Assembly: GCA_951813555.1 (NCBI GenBank)
Contig: OX638344.1
Location: 2,137,076 to 2,201,075, forward strand
DNA: 64,000 bases
From: an uncultured Acidimicrobiales bacterium
GTDB lineage: Bacteria; Actinomycetota; Acidimicrobiia; Acidimicrobiales; Bin134
Direction of reading: 5' to 3'
Positions 36,517 through 45,921 of this stretch are shown piece after piece; the first letter of the stretch is position 1; each line of letters starts with the position of its first letter. Under the pieces are notes generated by a model. That model did not search any database. It worked only from the letters and a program-made list of their open reading frames with translations, and was not told the DNA's origin. A program made the translations under genes and the position numbers.

Positions 36517-36779
36517 TGGCTGCTGGGCGGCGGTTCGGCTGCCGGTTCGGCTGCCGGTTTGCCCTGTTCCACGGCCAGTTCTCCTCGACGCCGAGCCTCA
36601 GCCTCGATGGGCTCGTCCAGGGCGTTTTGCAGCTCCTGCTGAAATCCGGTGGAGATCCGGCGGATCTGGCGGATGACATTGCCGATCTGGCGGGCCGCTC
36701 CCGGCAGCTTGTCCGGCCCCAGAACCATCAGGGCCACCACCACGATCACCGCGACTTCGGCCCATCCGAGGTTTCCCAC
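36513..36779 (-). CDS. tatA: TatA/TatB-family twin-arginine translocase subunit
   Basis: An 88-residue protein with an N-terminal helix (AEVAVIVVVALMVLG), the hinge LGPDKLPGAARQIG, an amphipathic helix and a Pro/Glu-rich tail (PAAEPAAEPPP). The LGPDKLP hinge is closer to TatB than TatA. It pairs with TatC to form the Tat pore. The symbol is used loosely for the A/B family. Confidence 0.85.
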   Translation of the reverse strand: MGNLGWAEVAVIVVVALMVLGPDKLPGAARQIGNVIRQIRRISTGFQQELQNALDEPIEAEARRRGELAVEQGKPAAEPAAEPPPSSQ

Positions 36780-36849
36780 GCTCCGAGGCTACCGCTCCCA
36801 TTGCCCGGTGGGGTTGTTCGATCTCTTGTCAGCAGCGCAAGATGAACCG

Positions 36850-37596
36850 ATGGCTCCCCGGATCTCCCCCCTTCAGATTCCCCCGATCGGGTTTGCCCAT
36901 CGGGGGGCCCGAGCCCAAGAGCGGGAGAACACGCTGGCGGCGTTCTCCTTGGCGCTGGAGATGGAGGCTACGGGCCTGGAGAGCGACGTGTGGGTGACTG
37001 CCGACACCCACGCGGTGCTGGACCACGACGGGTGGGTGCGCTCGGGTCGGCTGAGACGGCGGCGCCCCATCTCTGACTGCCGCCGCGACGAGCTGCCCGA
37101 CCACATTCCCACCCTGGCCGAGCTCTACGACGCCTGCGGCGCCGATTTCGAGCTGTCGCTCGACCTCAAGGATCCCGAAGCCGCGCCCGCAGTGATGGCC
37201 GCTGTGGACGGGGCCGCGGCTAGCACCGGGCGCCCCCTCCGCGAACGGCTGTGGTTGTGCCACCCCGATGTGGGAACCCTGGTCGGGCTGCGGGATCGGT
37301 GGCCCGATGTCCGCTTGTGCAACTCCACCCGGCTGAGCCGCATGGACCACGGCCCCGAGCGGCGGGCCGCCGTTTTGGCCGAGGCCGGCATCGACTCGGT
37401 GAACCTCCACCAAACCGACTGGACTGGCGGCCTGGTTACCCTGTTCCACCGGTTCGGGATCCTGTGCTTCGGGTGGGATGCCCAGCAGCCCCGGGTGCTC
37501 AACGAGCTGCTGGACATGGGTGTCGACGCGGTATACAGCGACCACGTCGATCGCATGAGGGACGCGTTGGCAAGCTGGTACCCTGATCAGCAATGA
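36850..37596 (+). CDS. Glycerophosphodiester phosphodiesterase (GDPD)
   Basis: A 248-residue GDPD-family TIM barrel: GFAHRGARAQERENTLAAF near the start, with the catalytic HRG and the E-N-T motif, then ESDVWVTADTHAVLDHD (metal ligands) and FELSLDLKDP. It hydrolyses glycerophosphodiesters to glycerol-3-phosphate and an alcohol. Start ATG 36850 is chosen because the family begins directly after it. It shares a 4-nt stop/start overlap with the ABC ATPase, so the two are co-translated. Confidence 0.88.
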   Translation: MAPRISPLQIPPIGFAHRGARAQERENTLAAFSLALEMEATGLESDVWVTADTHAVLDHDGWVRSGRLRRRRPISDCRRDELPDHIPTLAELYDACGADFELSLDLKDPEAAPAVMAAVDGAAASTGRPLRERLWLCHPDVGTLVGLRDRWPDVRLCNSTRLSRMDHGPERRAAVLAEAGIDSVNLHQTDWTGGLVTLFHRFGILCFGWDAQQPRVLNELLDMGVDAVYSDHVDRMRDALASWYPDQQ

Positions 37597-38462
37597 GTGA
37601 GCAAGCCGCATTCACCAAGGCTCTGACTACTCAGAACAAGGACCCGGTTGACTTCGCCAACGTCACTGCCAAGTATGGCAACGGCCACATTGCCCTCGCT
37701 GGCGTCACCTGCCGGTTCGAGCACGGAACTTCCACCGCTTTGGTCGGAGCCAACGGCTCGGGCAAGACCACCTTGCTGCGCTTGATGTGTGGTCTGGCCC
37801 AACCTTCGGGGGGGGATATCAGCCCAGATCCGTCCAAGAAAACGGTGGCTTTGGTCGCGCAACAGCACGGACAACGGGCGTGGATGCCGCTGACCGTTTC
37901 CAACGTTCTGAGAATGTCCCGCTTCCGGGATCGAGGTTTGATCAAGCGCTTTAGTCCAACAGACCGGATTATCATTGAGGACGCAGCCGAACGCCTTGAG
38001 GTGTCGGACTTGGGGAGTCGTCAGTTCGGTGAGCTCTCCGGAGGCCAACGCCAGCGGGTCATGGTTGCCCAGGCCTTGGCCCACGATGCCGATGTGCTCT
38101 TGATGGACGAACCCATTACCGGCTTGGACATGCCCAGCCAGGAGACGATCCTTCGCATCATTGACGAGGAGCGCAGACGGGGCCGAATCGTGGTTATCTC
38201 CACCCATCATATGGACGAGGCTGAACTCTGCGACCAAGTGATTCTCCTGGCCAACCGAATAATCGCGTCGGGCACGCCCGGCGAGGTTCTGACCAACAAG
38301 AACCTGCAAGAGGCCTTTGGTCTCCGCATGGCTCACGGCGATGAAGACGATTGCGTGTTCCACGGCGAGCACGACGATCATTCCAGCGGGGTTATCCACG
38401 TCTTCGACGACCACGGCCACGGCCACGACCACGGCCACGGCCACGACCACCCCGACTGTTAG
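37593..38462 (+). CDS. ABC transporter ATPase with His-rich tail (ZnuC-like)
   Basis: A 289-residue ABC ATPase: Walker A GANGSGKTT (about residues 53-61), Q-loop LVAQQHG, signature LSGGQRQRV, Walker B VLLMDEP and an H-loop STHHMDEAE. It is most like metal-ABC (ZnuC/MntB) ATPases. The last 60 residues are Asp/His-rich, ending in a run of HGHD repeats and HPDC, which would bind zinc or another metal. No permease or binding protein is nearby. ATG 37593 overlaps the GDPD stop. A 39-bp repeat spans its stop codon. Confidence 0.82.
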   Translation: MSEQAAFTKALTTQNKDPVDFANVTAKYGNGHIALAGVTCRFEHGTSTALVGANGSGKTTLLRLMCGLAQPSGGDISPDPSKKTVALVAQQHGQRAWMPLTVSNVLRMSRFRDRGLIKRFSPTDRIIIEDAAERLEVSDLGSRQFGELSGGQRQRVMVAQALAHDADVLLMDEPITGLDMPSQETILRIIDEERRRGRIVVISTHHMDEAELCDQVILLANRIIASGTPGEVLTNKNLQEAFGLRMAHGDEDDCVFHGEHDDHSSGVIHVFDDHGHGHDHGHGHDHPDC

Positions 38463-38537
38463 CCCCGGTGCAGATCACGCCAGCCCCACCCCGACTGCAA
38501 GCTCCCGTATAGATCACGCAAGCCCCACCTCGATTGG
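38447..38537 (+). repeat. 39-bp imperfect tandem repeat over the stop codon of the ABC ATPase gene
   Basis: CCACCCCGACTG recurs at 38447, 38486 and (as CCACCTCGATTG) 38525. GATCACGC recurs at 38473 and 38512. The period is 39 bp (13 codons), and the gene's TAG (38460-38462) lies in the first copy. Confidence 0.8.
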
Positions 38538-38566
38538 CTGAGCGGCTCCTCGGCTGCTGTAGCCGG

Positions 38567-39223
38567 TTACAGCCGGCCGAACTCGGTGACGGGCCAGATG
38601 CGCAGGAAGGCGTGTCCCACGATCAGATGCTCGGAGATCGGACCGAACGACCGGCTGTCGGTGGAATTGGCCCGGTTGTCTCCCATGACAAACACCTCGC
38701 CAGCCCCGACCCGGCAGCCTTCATTCACAAGAGGGGCGCAATTTGGTGGCATTCTGCCCGCAGTGATGCCGGATGACTCCAGATAGGGCTCGTGGAGACG
38801 CCGGCCGTCTACGTACACATCCCCTTCGACGAACTTGATGACCTCGCCGGGGAGGGCGATGACCCGCTTGATGAGGTCATCGGTCTGCCGGCCGCTCACT
38901 GCCTGCGGCCGCTCGAACACCACAAGGTCGCCGCGGTTGATGTCATGGAGGTCATAGCCCAGCTTGTTCACCAACACCCGGTCGCCGTTGCTCAGGGTGG
39001 GCTCCATGGAAGTGAAGCGGATGTAATACGCCTGAAAGAGCACGGCCCGCAATATCAAGGCCAAGGCCAGTGCTCCGGCCAAGACGGCCACCCACTCAAT
39101 AGTGACCCGCAGGCCGGACTTGCTCGGCTTGGACTCTGAGACGCCTCCGGTTTCCTCCGAGGAGTCTGGGACGCTGCTTGGTGAATCCGCCTCTTCCGGT
39201 GCGGGCTTGGACTCGTCGCTCAT
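38567..39223 (-). CDS. lepB: Signal peptidase I
   Basis: A 218-residue type I signal peptidase: a Ser/Glu/Pro-rich N-terminus, one helix (VAVLAGALALALILRAVLF), the catalytic Ser in FTSMEPTL, the general base Lys in DDLIKRVIALPGE, and the box MGDNRANSTDSR. It removes Sec/Tat signal peptides on the outer face of the membrane. ATG 39223 is preferred to an in-frame GTG at 39238. Confidence 0.93.
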   Translation of the reverse strand: MSDESKPAPEEADSPSSVPDSSEETGGVSESKPSKSGLRVTIEWVAVLAGALALALILRAVLFQAYYIRFTSMEPTLSNGDRVLVNKLGYDLHDINRGDLVVFERPQAVSGRQTDDLIKRVIALPGEVIKFVEGDVYVDGRRLHEPYLESSGITAGRMPPNCAPLVNEGCRVGAGEVFVMGDNRANSTDSRSFGPISEHLIVGHAFLRIWPVTEFGRL

Positions 39224-39237
39224 GACGTGAAAGCCCA

Positions 39238-40194
39238 CTATTCGTATCGGGCCAGAACCCGCTGAGCGGCGAGCTGTGCCTGGTCGTCGGCCACCGGCGG
39301 GTCGGTATGCCGCAGCTCGGCCTGAGTGCCGAGTTGGAGAAGCAGCCGCTCCAACCGGCCGATCTCGCTTACCGGCAGGGTGGCCTCAATCACCCCGCTG
39401 TCCAGTTGCACTTGTCCCTCGGTCGGGTACCGCTCCAGCACCCACAAAGCTGTGGGTGCCAGCCGCAGCACCACTCGGGGATCAGTGTCCCGGGCTTGGA
39501 AGGCCGAGGGCGCGCCCGTCTCGTCAGGGGGGGCGAAGACTGAGTCCATGACTTCCAGGGATCTGATCCGGTCGATGCGGAATACCCGTACTCCCCCCGC
39601 CTGCTGGCAGTGCCCCTTCACATACCAGTTGCCCATCTCTGAGAACACTCGGTAGGGGTGGATGACACGATCGGATTCCTGGCCTCTTCCAAAGCTGAAG
39701 TAGCGGATCTGGACTTGATGGCGGGCGGCGGTCGCGGCCAACAGCGGCTCAACCCACTCGTCGGCCGATTCCCCCAGGCTTACGGCTAGATCCTCGCCGA
39801 CACTCACCCCCAGTGCGGCAGCCAGCTTGGCCAGCCCTCGGCTGAGCGGGCCATCGGGGTCGGCGCCGGACAGGAGTGCCTCCCCGGCCCCGATCAAGCC
39901 GAGGGCTTGGCTGGGGGTGAGCCGGAGCGGGCGGGAGAAGTAGTCGGCGTTGCTGATCGCCACCCAGTCGCCGTTTTCGTCCTCGTCCAAGCCCATGACG
40001 TATATCAGCTCATCCGGGGTAAAGGGGTGCAGGCCCACCACGAACAGCACCTTGACTAGGTCTTCCCGCAACTCGTGCTCGGGATAGTCGAACCGATGGG
40101 CCACCTCGCTCAGCTCCGCCCCACCCTGAGACATCACCCAGGGAACCAGCTCCAGCATCCGAATCAGGCGATCCCCCGCGCTAAGCCGGCTCAT
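39238..40194 (-). CDS. pafC: WYL-domain regulator PafC
   Basis: A 318-residue protein: an N-terminal winged helix (DRLIRMLELVPWVMSQGGAELSEVAHRF) and a WYL domain with the PYRVFSEMGNWYVKGHC segment, then a WCX-like C-terminus. With PafB it forms the activator of the RecA-independent DNA damage response in actinobacteria. ATG 40194 overlaps the pafB stop by 4 nt. Position after pafA and pafB supports the name. Confidence 0.88.
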   Translation of the reverse strand: MSRLSAGDRLIRMLELVPWVMSQGGAELSEVAHRFDYPEHELREDLVKVLFVVGLHPFTPDELIYVMGLDEDENGDWVAISNADYFSRPLRLTPSQALGLIGAGEALLSGADPDGPLSRGLAKLAAALGVSVGEDLAVSLGESADEWVEPLLAATAARHQVQIRYFSFGRGQESDRVIHPYRVFSEMGNWYVKGHCQQAGGVRVFRIDRIRSLEVMDSVFAPPDETGAPSAFQARDTDPRVVLRLAPTALWVLERYPTEGQVQLDSGVIEATLPVSEIGRLERLLLQLGTQAELRHTDPPVADDQAQLAAQRVLARYE

Positions 40195-41156
40195 CGGGCG
40201 ATGCCTTCCAGCCAGGCCACCATGTCGGAGCGCAGCTCGGGGGGCCCGAGTACCTCGGCGTGCTCCAAGAACTCCAAAACCAGGGATCGGAAGGCGTCCG
40301 GGCTGCGAACCACCATCTCGAACACCGCTGACCCGTCGGAGTCCTTCTCGGAGGGCTCTTGCCCAAGGCGGCGAGCAGCCCAAACCGCCTGGCCGGAGTC
40401 AACCCTCAGCCGGGCGGTCACAGCCGGGCCGGTTCCGAATGTCCACGGCTGGAGCGGGACCCAGCCCGCGGTGCCCTCCGGCTGTTGGAAGCCGCCGGGC
40501 TTGCCCAAGGTGACGTCGCACTCGATCCGGTCCACCCGGAACGTGCGCTTGTCGTTCCGTGCTTGGTCGTGGCCGACCATATACCAGTGGCCCAGGTCGA
40601 AGGCCAGAGTCCACGGCTCGACGGAGCGGGACTGCCCGCCGTAGGCGAACTCGGCCACCCTCTGCTCGGTCACTGCCTGGAAGAGATCGGCCAGCGCGGG
40701 ATGGACGGGCACCGCGGCCAGCTCGGCGTCGGTTCCCTCCCCTACCCGGCCGCCCAGCTTCCACAGCGCCTGCGATCCCGAGACCCCGTCGAAGCGGACC
40801 GCGGTGGCCGCCCGGTGAAGGGCGGCCAGCTCGTCGGCCTCGAAGTCCATCTCCGGCAAGGAGTAGTCCTGCTTGCGGATGCGGTACCCCCAGGTCTCCC
40901 GCTCCTGGCCCGGAACCGGCCCAGAGATGACCGGGATGCCGGCATCGGCCAATTGGTTCATGTCTCGGTGGAACGCCCGCTTGGCCGCCGAGCCGTTCTC
41001 CGGATAGCCGGCCGAATCCACTCCTCGGGCGATTCCCACCCTCTGGTGCAATTCCTCGATGGACAAGAAGCGCGGCGTCTCTATCAACGCGGCAATGAGG
41101 CGGAGCAAGCGCTCCAGCCTGACCTGCTCGGGCTTTCGGTGGCTCCCCGCGCCCAT
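40191..41156 (-). CDS. pafB: WYL-domain regulator PafB
   Basis: A 321-residue protein: an N-terminal HTH (VRLERLLRLIAALIETPRFL, ELHQRVG), a WYL domain with WTLAFDLGHWYMVGHD, then FRVDRIE. It is the partner of PafC; both bind damage-inducible promoters. It lies 55 bp after pafA and is translationally coupled to pafC. Confidence 0.88.
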   Translation of the reverse strand: MGAGSHRKPEQVRLERLLRLIAALIETPRFLSIEELHQRVGIARGVDSAGYPENGSAAKRAFHRDMNQLADAGIPVISGPVPGQERETWGYRIRKQDYSLPEMDFEADELAALHRAATAVRFDGVSGSQALWKLGGRVGEGTDAELAAVPVHPALADLFQAVTEQRVAEFAYGGQSRSVEPWTLAFDLGHWYMVGHDQARNDKRTFRVDRIECDVTLGKPGGFQQPEGTAGWVPLQPWTFGTGPAVTARLRVDSGQAVWAARRLGQEPSEKDSDGSAVFEMVVRSPDAFRSLVLEFLEHAEVLGPPELRSDMVAWLEGIAR

Positions 41157-41211
41157 CAGCGCGATGCCTCCGTCTTCGGGCCTGCCTCCTGTTCCGGCTT
41201 TCGCCTGGCCA

Positions 41212-42570
41212 TCACAGGGATTCGATCAGCTTCTCGACCCGCTCGTCGTGGGCGCGGAACGGGTCCTTGCACAGAACGGTCCGCTGGGCCTGGTCGTTCA
41301 GCTTCAAGTGCACCCAGTCCACGGTGTAGTCCCGCTTGCGCTCTTTGGCCCGCCGGATGAACTCACCCCGGAGTCGGGCCCGGGTGGTGGCCGGAGGATT
41401 CTCGACAGCATGGTTGATCTCGGCGTCCACGCACATCCGCTCGGTCATACCTCGGTTCTGCATCCGGTAGAAGAGGCTGCGCGACCGATTCACATCGTGG
41501 TATTGCAGGTCCAGCAGAGCTACCCGGGAATCGCCGAGGGCCAGGCCGTGGCGTTCCCGGTAGGCCTCGATGAGATGGTGCTTCATCACCCAGTCGCATT
41601 CCCGGCTCAGGTTGAGGGGATCCTCGGCTATCTGGGTCAGACAGTGCTCCCACATTTGCAGGGCCTGCTTCTCTTGGGGGTCCAGGTCGCGGCTGTCGGC
41701 GTAATTGAGGGCGCGGTCGAGGTATTCGGACTGGATTTCCAGGGCGCTGACCTCGCGGCCGCTGGCCAAGCGGATGCGGCGAGTGCAGGTTTGGTCATGG
41801 CTGATCTCCCGAATGGCCCGAATGGGATTGTCCAGCGTCATGTCCCGCAGCACCACCGACGGATCTTCCAGCATTCGCAGCAGAATGCTGGTGGCCCCCG
41901 TCTTCAGGAACGTGGCGTACTCGCTCATATTGGAGTCGCCCACGATGACATGAAGCCGCCGATAGCGCTCGGCGTCGGCGTGGGGCTCATCCCGGGTGTT
42001 GATAATCGGGCGGGAACGGGTGGTCGCGCTCGAAACCCCTTCCCAGATGTGCTCGGCCCGCTGGCTGATGCAGTAGGCGGCACCCCGGGCGGTCTGGAGC
42101 ACCTTGCCCGCCCCAGCGTAAATCTGGCGGCTGACCAAGAAGGGGATCAGCACCTCGGCGTACTCGGTGAAATCGTCGCGTCTGCTCGTGAGGTAGTTCT
42201 CGTGGCAGCCATAGCTGTTGCCGGCTGAATCGGTGTTGTTCTTGAACAAGTAGATGTCGCCCTGGATGCCCTCCTCCCGCAGCCGCAGCTCCGCGCTCTC
42301 GATGAGCGTTTCCAGGATCCGCTCGCCGGCCTTGTCGTGGGCTACCAGGTCGTATAGCGAATCGCACTCCGGCGTGGCGTACTCGGGGTGGGAGCCCACG
42401 TCGAGGTACAGCCGGGCGCCGTTGACCAAGAACACGTTGCTGCTGCGGCCCCAGGACACCACCCGGCGGAACAAGTAGCGGGCCACCTCATCGGGGCTGA
42501 GCCGGCGATGGCCCCGAAGCGCGCAGGTCACGCCGTATTCATTTTCTATCCCGAAGATGCGCCGTTCCAT
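41212..42570 (-). CDS. pafA: Pup--protein ligase PafA
   Basis: A 452-residue Pup ligase. The start [14 protein letters not shown] holds the catalytic/ATP-binding Glu, followed by [17 protein letters not shown] and [12 protein letters not shown]. It attaches the C-terminal Glu of Pup (after deamidation) to Lys side chains of substrates. The prcA stop overlaps its ATG by one base (TGATG). Confidence 0.96.
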   Translation of the reverse strand: MERRIFGIENEYGVTCALRGHRRLSPDEVARYLFRRVVSWGRSSNVFLVNGARLYLDVGSHPEYATPECDSLYDLVAHDKAGERILETLIESAELRLREEGIQGDIYLFKNNTDSAGNSYGCHENYLTSRRDDFTEYAEVLIPFLVSRQIYAGAGKVLQTARGAAYCISQRAEHIWEGVSSATTRSRPIINTRDEPHADAERYRRLHVIVGDSNMSEYATFLKTGATSILLRMLEDPSVVLRDMTLDNPIRAIREISHDQTCTRRIRLASGREVSALEIQSEYLDRALNYADSRDLDPQEKQALQMWEHCLTQIAEDPLNLSRECDWVMKHHLIEAYRERHGLALGDSRVALLDLQYHDVNRSRSLFYRMQNRGMTERMCVDAEINHAVENPPATTRARLRGEFIRRAKERKRDYTVDWVHLKLNDQAQRTVLCKDPFRAHDERVEKLIESL

Positions 42571-43247
42571 CAGTCCAATAGCCTGGCCAACTCGTCGCCC
42601 TCGATCCTCTGAAACGCCCTCCGGCCGGTTTCCCGCACCAGAATGGCCACCTCGAGGTCGTCAGCTTCGAAGGTTCGCTCCTGACCGCTCAGCGCGGCCG
42701 AAGAAGCCTTTACCGCATCACCCACTGCCCAATCGCCGTCGTAGGTCTGACCCAGCCGCTCAGCAATGGAGTCAGCCTCTCCCCCCAACACGGTGTAGCC
42801 GGATTCATCGTTGACGGTGCCGTCGTAGAGCACGTGGAACATCTGATCTCCACCGGGCTCTGACCCCACTTCAGCCACCAAGATCTCCACCTCCATCGGC
42901 TTCATCTCGTGGGTGAAGGTCTGGCCCAGCACCTGGGCGTATTGATTGGCCAGACTTCGGGCGTCCACGTCCTCGCGGCTATAGGTGTATCCCTTGAGGT
43001 CGGCGTGGCGCACGCCGGCGATGCGGAGCTGATCGAACTCGTTGTAGCGGCCGACGCCGGCGAACGCGATGCGGTCGTAGATCTCGCTCACCTTGCGCAG
43101 GGTGTTGGACTGGTTCTCCGCGCAGATCACGATGCCGTCGCTGATGCTGAGCGCAGTCAGAGCCCGGCCTCGGGCGATTCCCTTGCGGGCGAAATCGGCC
43201 CGATCCTTCATCAGTTGCTCGGGGGCAACGTAGAAGGGCATGGTCAT
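42570..43247 (-). CDS. prcA: 20S proteasome alpha subunit
   Basis: A 225-residue alpha-type subunit: N-terminal gate segment [28 protein letters not shown], and the alpha fold with [11 protein letters not shown]. It forms the outer rings and binds the Mpa C-terminus. ATG 43247 overlaps the prcB stop by 4 nt. Confidence 0.95.
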   Translation of the reverse strand: MTMPFYVAPEQLMKDRADFARKGIARGRALTALSISDGIVICAENQSNTLRKVSEIYDRIAFAGVGRYNEFDQLRIAGVRHADLKGYTYSREDVDARSLANQYAQVLGQTFTHEMKPMEVEILVAEVGSEPGGDQMFHVLYDGTVNDESGYTVLGGEADSIAERLGQTYDGDWAVGDAVKASSAALSGQERTFEADDLEVAILVRETGRRAFQRIEGDELARLLD

Positions 43248-44044
43248 CGAGAATCACCCCTTCTGGTCTCCAAGCTGTCCAACAGATCGCGGAACCGGGT
43301 TTCCACCTCGGAATCGTCCACTCGTTCGAAACCTTGGGCACCGATGACCGCCACCACTGGGAAGATGCCCCGCACCAGATCGGGGCCCCCGGTGGCGGAG
43401 TCCTCCTCAGCCGTGCGGAACAGGGCCGACACCGCCAAATCGATCATCTCATCGGCATCGGCATCGGGTCGGTATCCCAGCTTGATGACCGTTCCCGCAT
43501 GAAGGCTCCCCGAACCTCCCACCGCATACTCCCGCTCCTCGTAGCGACCTCCGGTCACGTCGTATTGGAACAGCCGACCGATCTCGCGGGATCGGTCATA
43601 GCCGGCGAACAACGGGACCACCGCAAACCCCTGCATAGCCGCGGGCAGGTTGTTTCGAACCATCATGCCTAGCTGGTTGGCCTTGCCGTCCAGGCTGAGA
43701 GCCTTGCCCTCCACTTTCTCGTAGTGCTCGAGCTGCAATTGGAACAGCCCCACCATTTCCATGGCCGGCCCGGCAGCCCCAGCGATAGCTACCCCGGAAT
43801 AGCGGTCGGCGGGAAACACCTTCTCGATGGTCCGATGGCTAATGAGATGTCCAGCGGTGGCCCGACGGTCTCCTGCCATTACCACTCCCTGCTGACAGCG
43901 AATGGCGACCACCGTGGTGGCGTGGGTTATGGCCATGTCGGTAGCCGGGGTGTCGGGCGTCGGCGGCGAAAGTCCGGCAGAGCGCAGCAACGCCGCGAAA
44001 TTGGGGCCCGGGTCGCCCCCGGCTGCAAAGAGGGGCAGCGTCAC
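43244..44044 (-). CDS. prcB: 20S proteasome beta subunit
   Basis: A 266-residue beta subunit with a propeptide; cleavage after THA would expose Thr43 of TTVVAIRCQQGVVMAGDRRA. The catalytic Thr and the Lys/Asp network region (GDRRATAG) are present. It forms the inner proteolytic rings. It follows pup by 16 bp. Confidence 0.95.
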   Translation of the reverse strand: MTLPLFAAGGDPGPNFAALLRSAGLSPPTPDTPATDMAITHATTVVAIRCQQGVVMAGDRRATAGHLISHRTIEKVFPADRYSGVAIAGAAGPAMEMVGLFQLQLEHYEKVEGKALSLDGKANQLGMMVRNNLPAAMQGFAVVPLFAGYDRSREIGRLFQYDVTGGRYEEREYAVGGSGSLHAGTVIKLGYRPDADADEMIDLAVSALFRTAEEDSATGGPDLVRGIFPVVAVIGAQGFERVDDSEVETRFRDLLDSLETRRGDSR

Positions 44045-44060
44045 AGTTGGCAGACTACCG

Positions 44061-44255
44061 CTACTGGCCGCCCTTTTGGATATAGGACTTCACAAAGTCC
44101 TCGGCATTGGACTCCAGCACCTCGTCGATCTCGTCTAACAGCTCGTCGAGTTCTGCCTTCAGCTCCTCGCCCTGCCCCGAGACCGCCGGAGCATCTTCGA
44201 CATCAGACTGCTCTCGTTGGGGTGCGGGTTTCTTGATTTGTTCTCTCTCCGCCAT
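44061..44255 (-). CDS. pup: Prokaryotic ubiquitin-like protein Pup
   Basis: A 64-residue disordered/helical protein ending SYIQKGGQ. The C-terminal Gln means Dop must deamidate it before PafA can ligate it. The helix ELDELLDEIDEVLE binds the Mpa coiled coil. A 94-bp gap precedes it. Confidence 0.96.
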   Translation of the reverse strand: MAEREQIKKPAPQREQSDVEDAPAVSGQGEELKAELDELLDEIDEVLESNAEDFVKSYIQKGGQ

Positions 44256-44349
44256 CTCTTCCCCTCATGCCTGGGTGCGTGCCGATCACGATATCGCACT
44301 CTCCCCGAAGCGAGGACAACTCGACATGGAGACAAATTGTCGGTACGGC

Positions 44350-45873
44350 TCAGCGCGAACTCGGATCCGCCAAACGCCTCAGCAGATCGGCGGCAGTGTC
44401 GCAGTCGGCCAGAAGGTCGTGGACATGTTCGGCCGTGCCCCTGGCGGGTTCCATCATGGGTACTCGCCGGAGCGGCTCGTCGCCGACGTCGAACACGATC
44501 GAGTCCCAGTTGGCGGCCACGATGCTGGATGCCCACCGCTTGAGGCATTGGCCTCGGAAGTAGGCCCGGGTGTCTGGCGGTGGCTCGGAAATAGCTGCTC
44601 GGGCGTCTCCCGCAGGCACTAGGGCCTCCAAACCCACCCGGGCAGCCACCGAGCGTTCGGGCCTCAAGTCGTGGTATTGGAGGTCGAGCGCGGCCAGGCG
44701 GGCGTCATCGGGCCGAAGGTCATGGCGCTGGGACAATCCCCGTATCAGCTGGTATTTGGCCACCCAGTCGAGTTGGCGGGCCAAGGTCATGGGGTCGGCC
44801 TCCAAGCCAGCCAAGACCTGCTCCCATCGGTCGATCACCATGTCGCCCACCGGGCCGCCCACTGCGTCGAGCCCGTGGCTGTCGGCGTATTTGCGAGCCT
44901 GGTCCAACAGATCCCACTGGATCTCCAGCGGGGTGGCGGTGGTGCCGTCGGCCAACTCCAGCGTCTTGGCCAGGCTCAAATCGTAGGACACCTGCCGCAT
45001 GGCCGGCACCGGTGTCCGGAAGCGGAACTCCCGGGGCAAGACGTTGTCCTCCACCATGGCCAAGACGATGGCGGTGGTCCCCACCTTGAGGAAGGTGGCC
45101 ACCTCCGACATGTTGGCGTCTCCGGTGATGACGTGCAGCCGGCGGTAAAGCCGGGCATCGGCGTGAGGCTCGTCCCGGGTGTTGATGATTGGCCGTTTGA
45201 GCGTGGTCTCCAGGCCCACCTCCTCCTCGAAGAAGTCCGCTCGCTGGGTAATCTGAAACGGCACCTCCGCGGTGGTGAGGCCAGGAGCCTCCGAGCCCAC
45301 TTTGCCCGAGCCGGTGAAGATTTGGCGGGTCACCAGGTGAGCGGTGGCATGGACCACGATCTGGGAGAAGGGGGTGGTGCGGGCCATGAGGTAGTTCTCG
45401 TGGCAGCCGTAGCTGTTGCCCTTGCCGTCGGAGTTGTTCTTGTACACCACCAGCTCTTGGCCACGGGGCAGAACCCGGGCGGCCGACTCCATGGAGCGCA
45501 TCAGAATCAGCTCGCCCGCCTTGTCGTAGCGGGTTACATCCAGGGCGTTGCTGCACTCGGGGGTGGACAGCTCGGGATGGGCGTGGTCCACGTAGTAGCG
45601 GGCGCCGTTGGTGAGCACGGCGTTCACCAGGTGGGTCTCGATCTCGGGGGCCAGCGATCCCAGGGGGGCTATGCCCCGGATGTCGTTGCCGGGCATCTCG
45701 TCCTCGAAGTCCCAGGAAACTCCGGATGCCGGCCCTCCCTCACCGGTGCGCTCCACTTCCGACAGGTAGGAGTTTATGAGCAGAGATGATGCGGTGATCG
45801 GGTTGGAATCCTCGGTGCCGGTGTGCGCGATCCCGAACTCGGTCTCAATACCGCAGATCTTGGGAACGGCCAT
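44350..45873 (-). CDS. dop: Pup deamidase/depupylase Dop
   Basis: A 507-residue paralogue of PafA: MAVPKICGIETEFGIAHTGT at the start, [17 protein letters not shown] and [12 protein letters not shown]. It deamidates the C-terminal Gln of Pup and removes Pup from substrates. ATG 45873 is preferred to the in-frame GTG 45882. Confidence 0.94.
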   Translation of the reverse strand: MAVPKICGIETEFGIAHTGTEDSNPITASSLLINSYLSEVERTGEGGPASGVSWDFEDEMPGNDIRGIAPLGSLAPEIETHLVNAVLTNGARYYVDHAHPELSTPECSNALDVTRYDKAGELILMRSMESAARVLPRGQELVVYKNNSDGKGNSYGCHENYLMARTTPFSQIVVHATAHLVTRQIFTGSGKVGSEAPGLTTAEVPFQITQRADFFEEEVGLETTLKRPIINTRDEPHADARLYRRLHVITGDANMSEVATFLKVGTTAIVLAMVEDNVLPREFRFRTPVPAMRQVSYDLSLAKTLELADGTTATPLEIQWDLLDQARKYADSHGLDAVGGPVGDMVIDRWEQVLAGLEADPMTLARQLDWVAKYQLIRGLSQRHDLRPDDARLAALDLQYHDLRPERSVAARVGLEALVPAGDARAAISEPPPDTRAYFRGQCLKRWASSIVAANWDSIVFDVGDEPLRRVPMMEPARGTAEHVHDLLADCDTAADLLRRLADPSSR

Positions 45874-45921
45874 GCTTGGCACGCTACCCGACGTGAGCGG
45901 GAAGCCCGGTTGTTATCGAAA

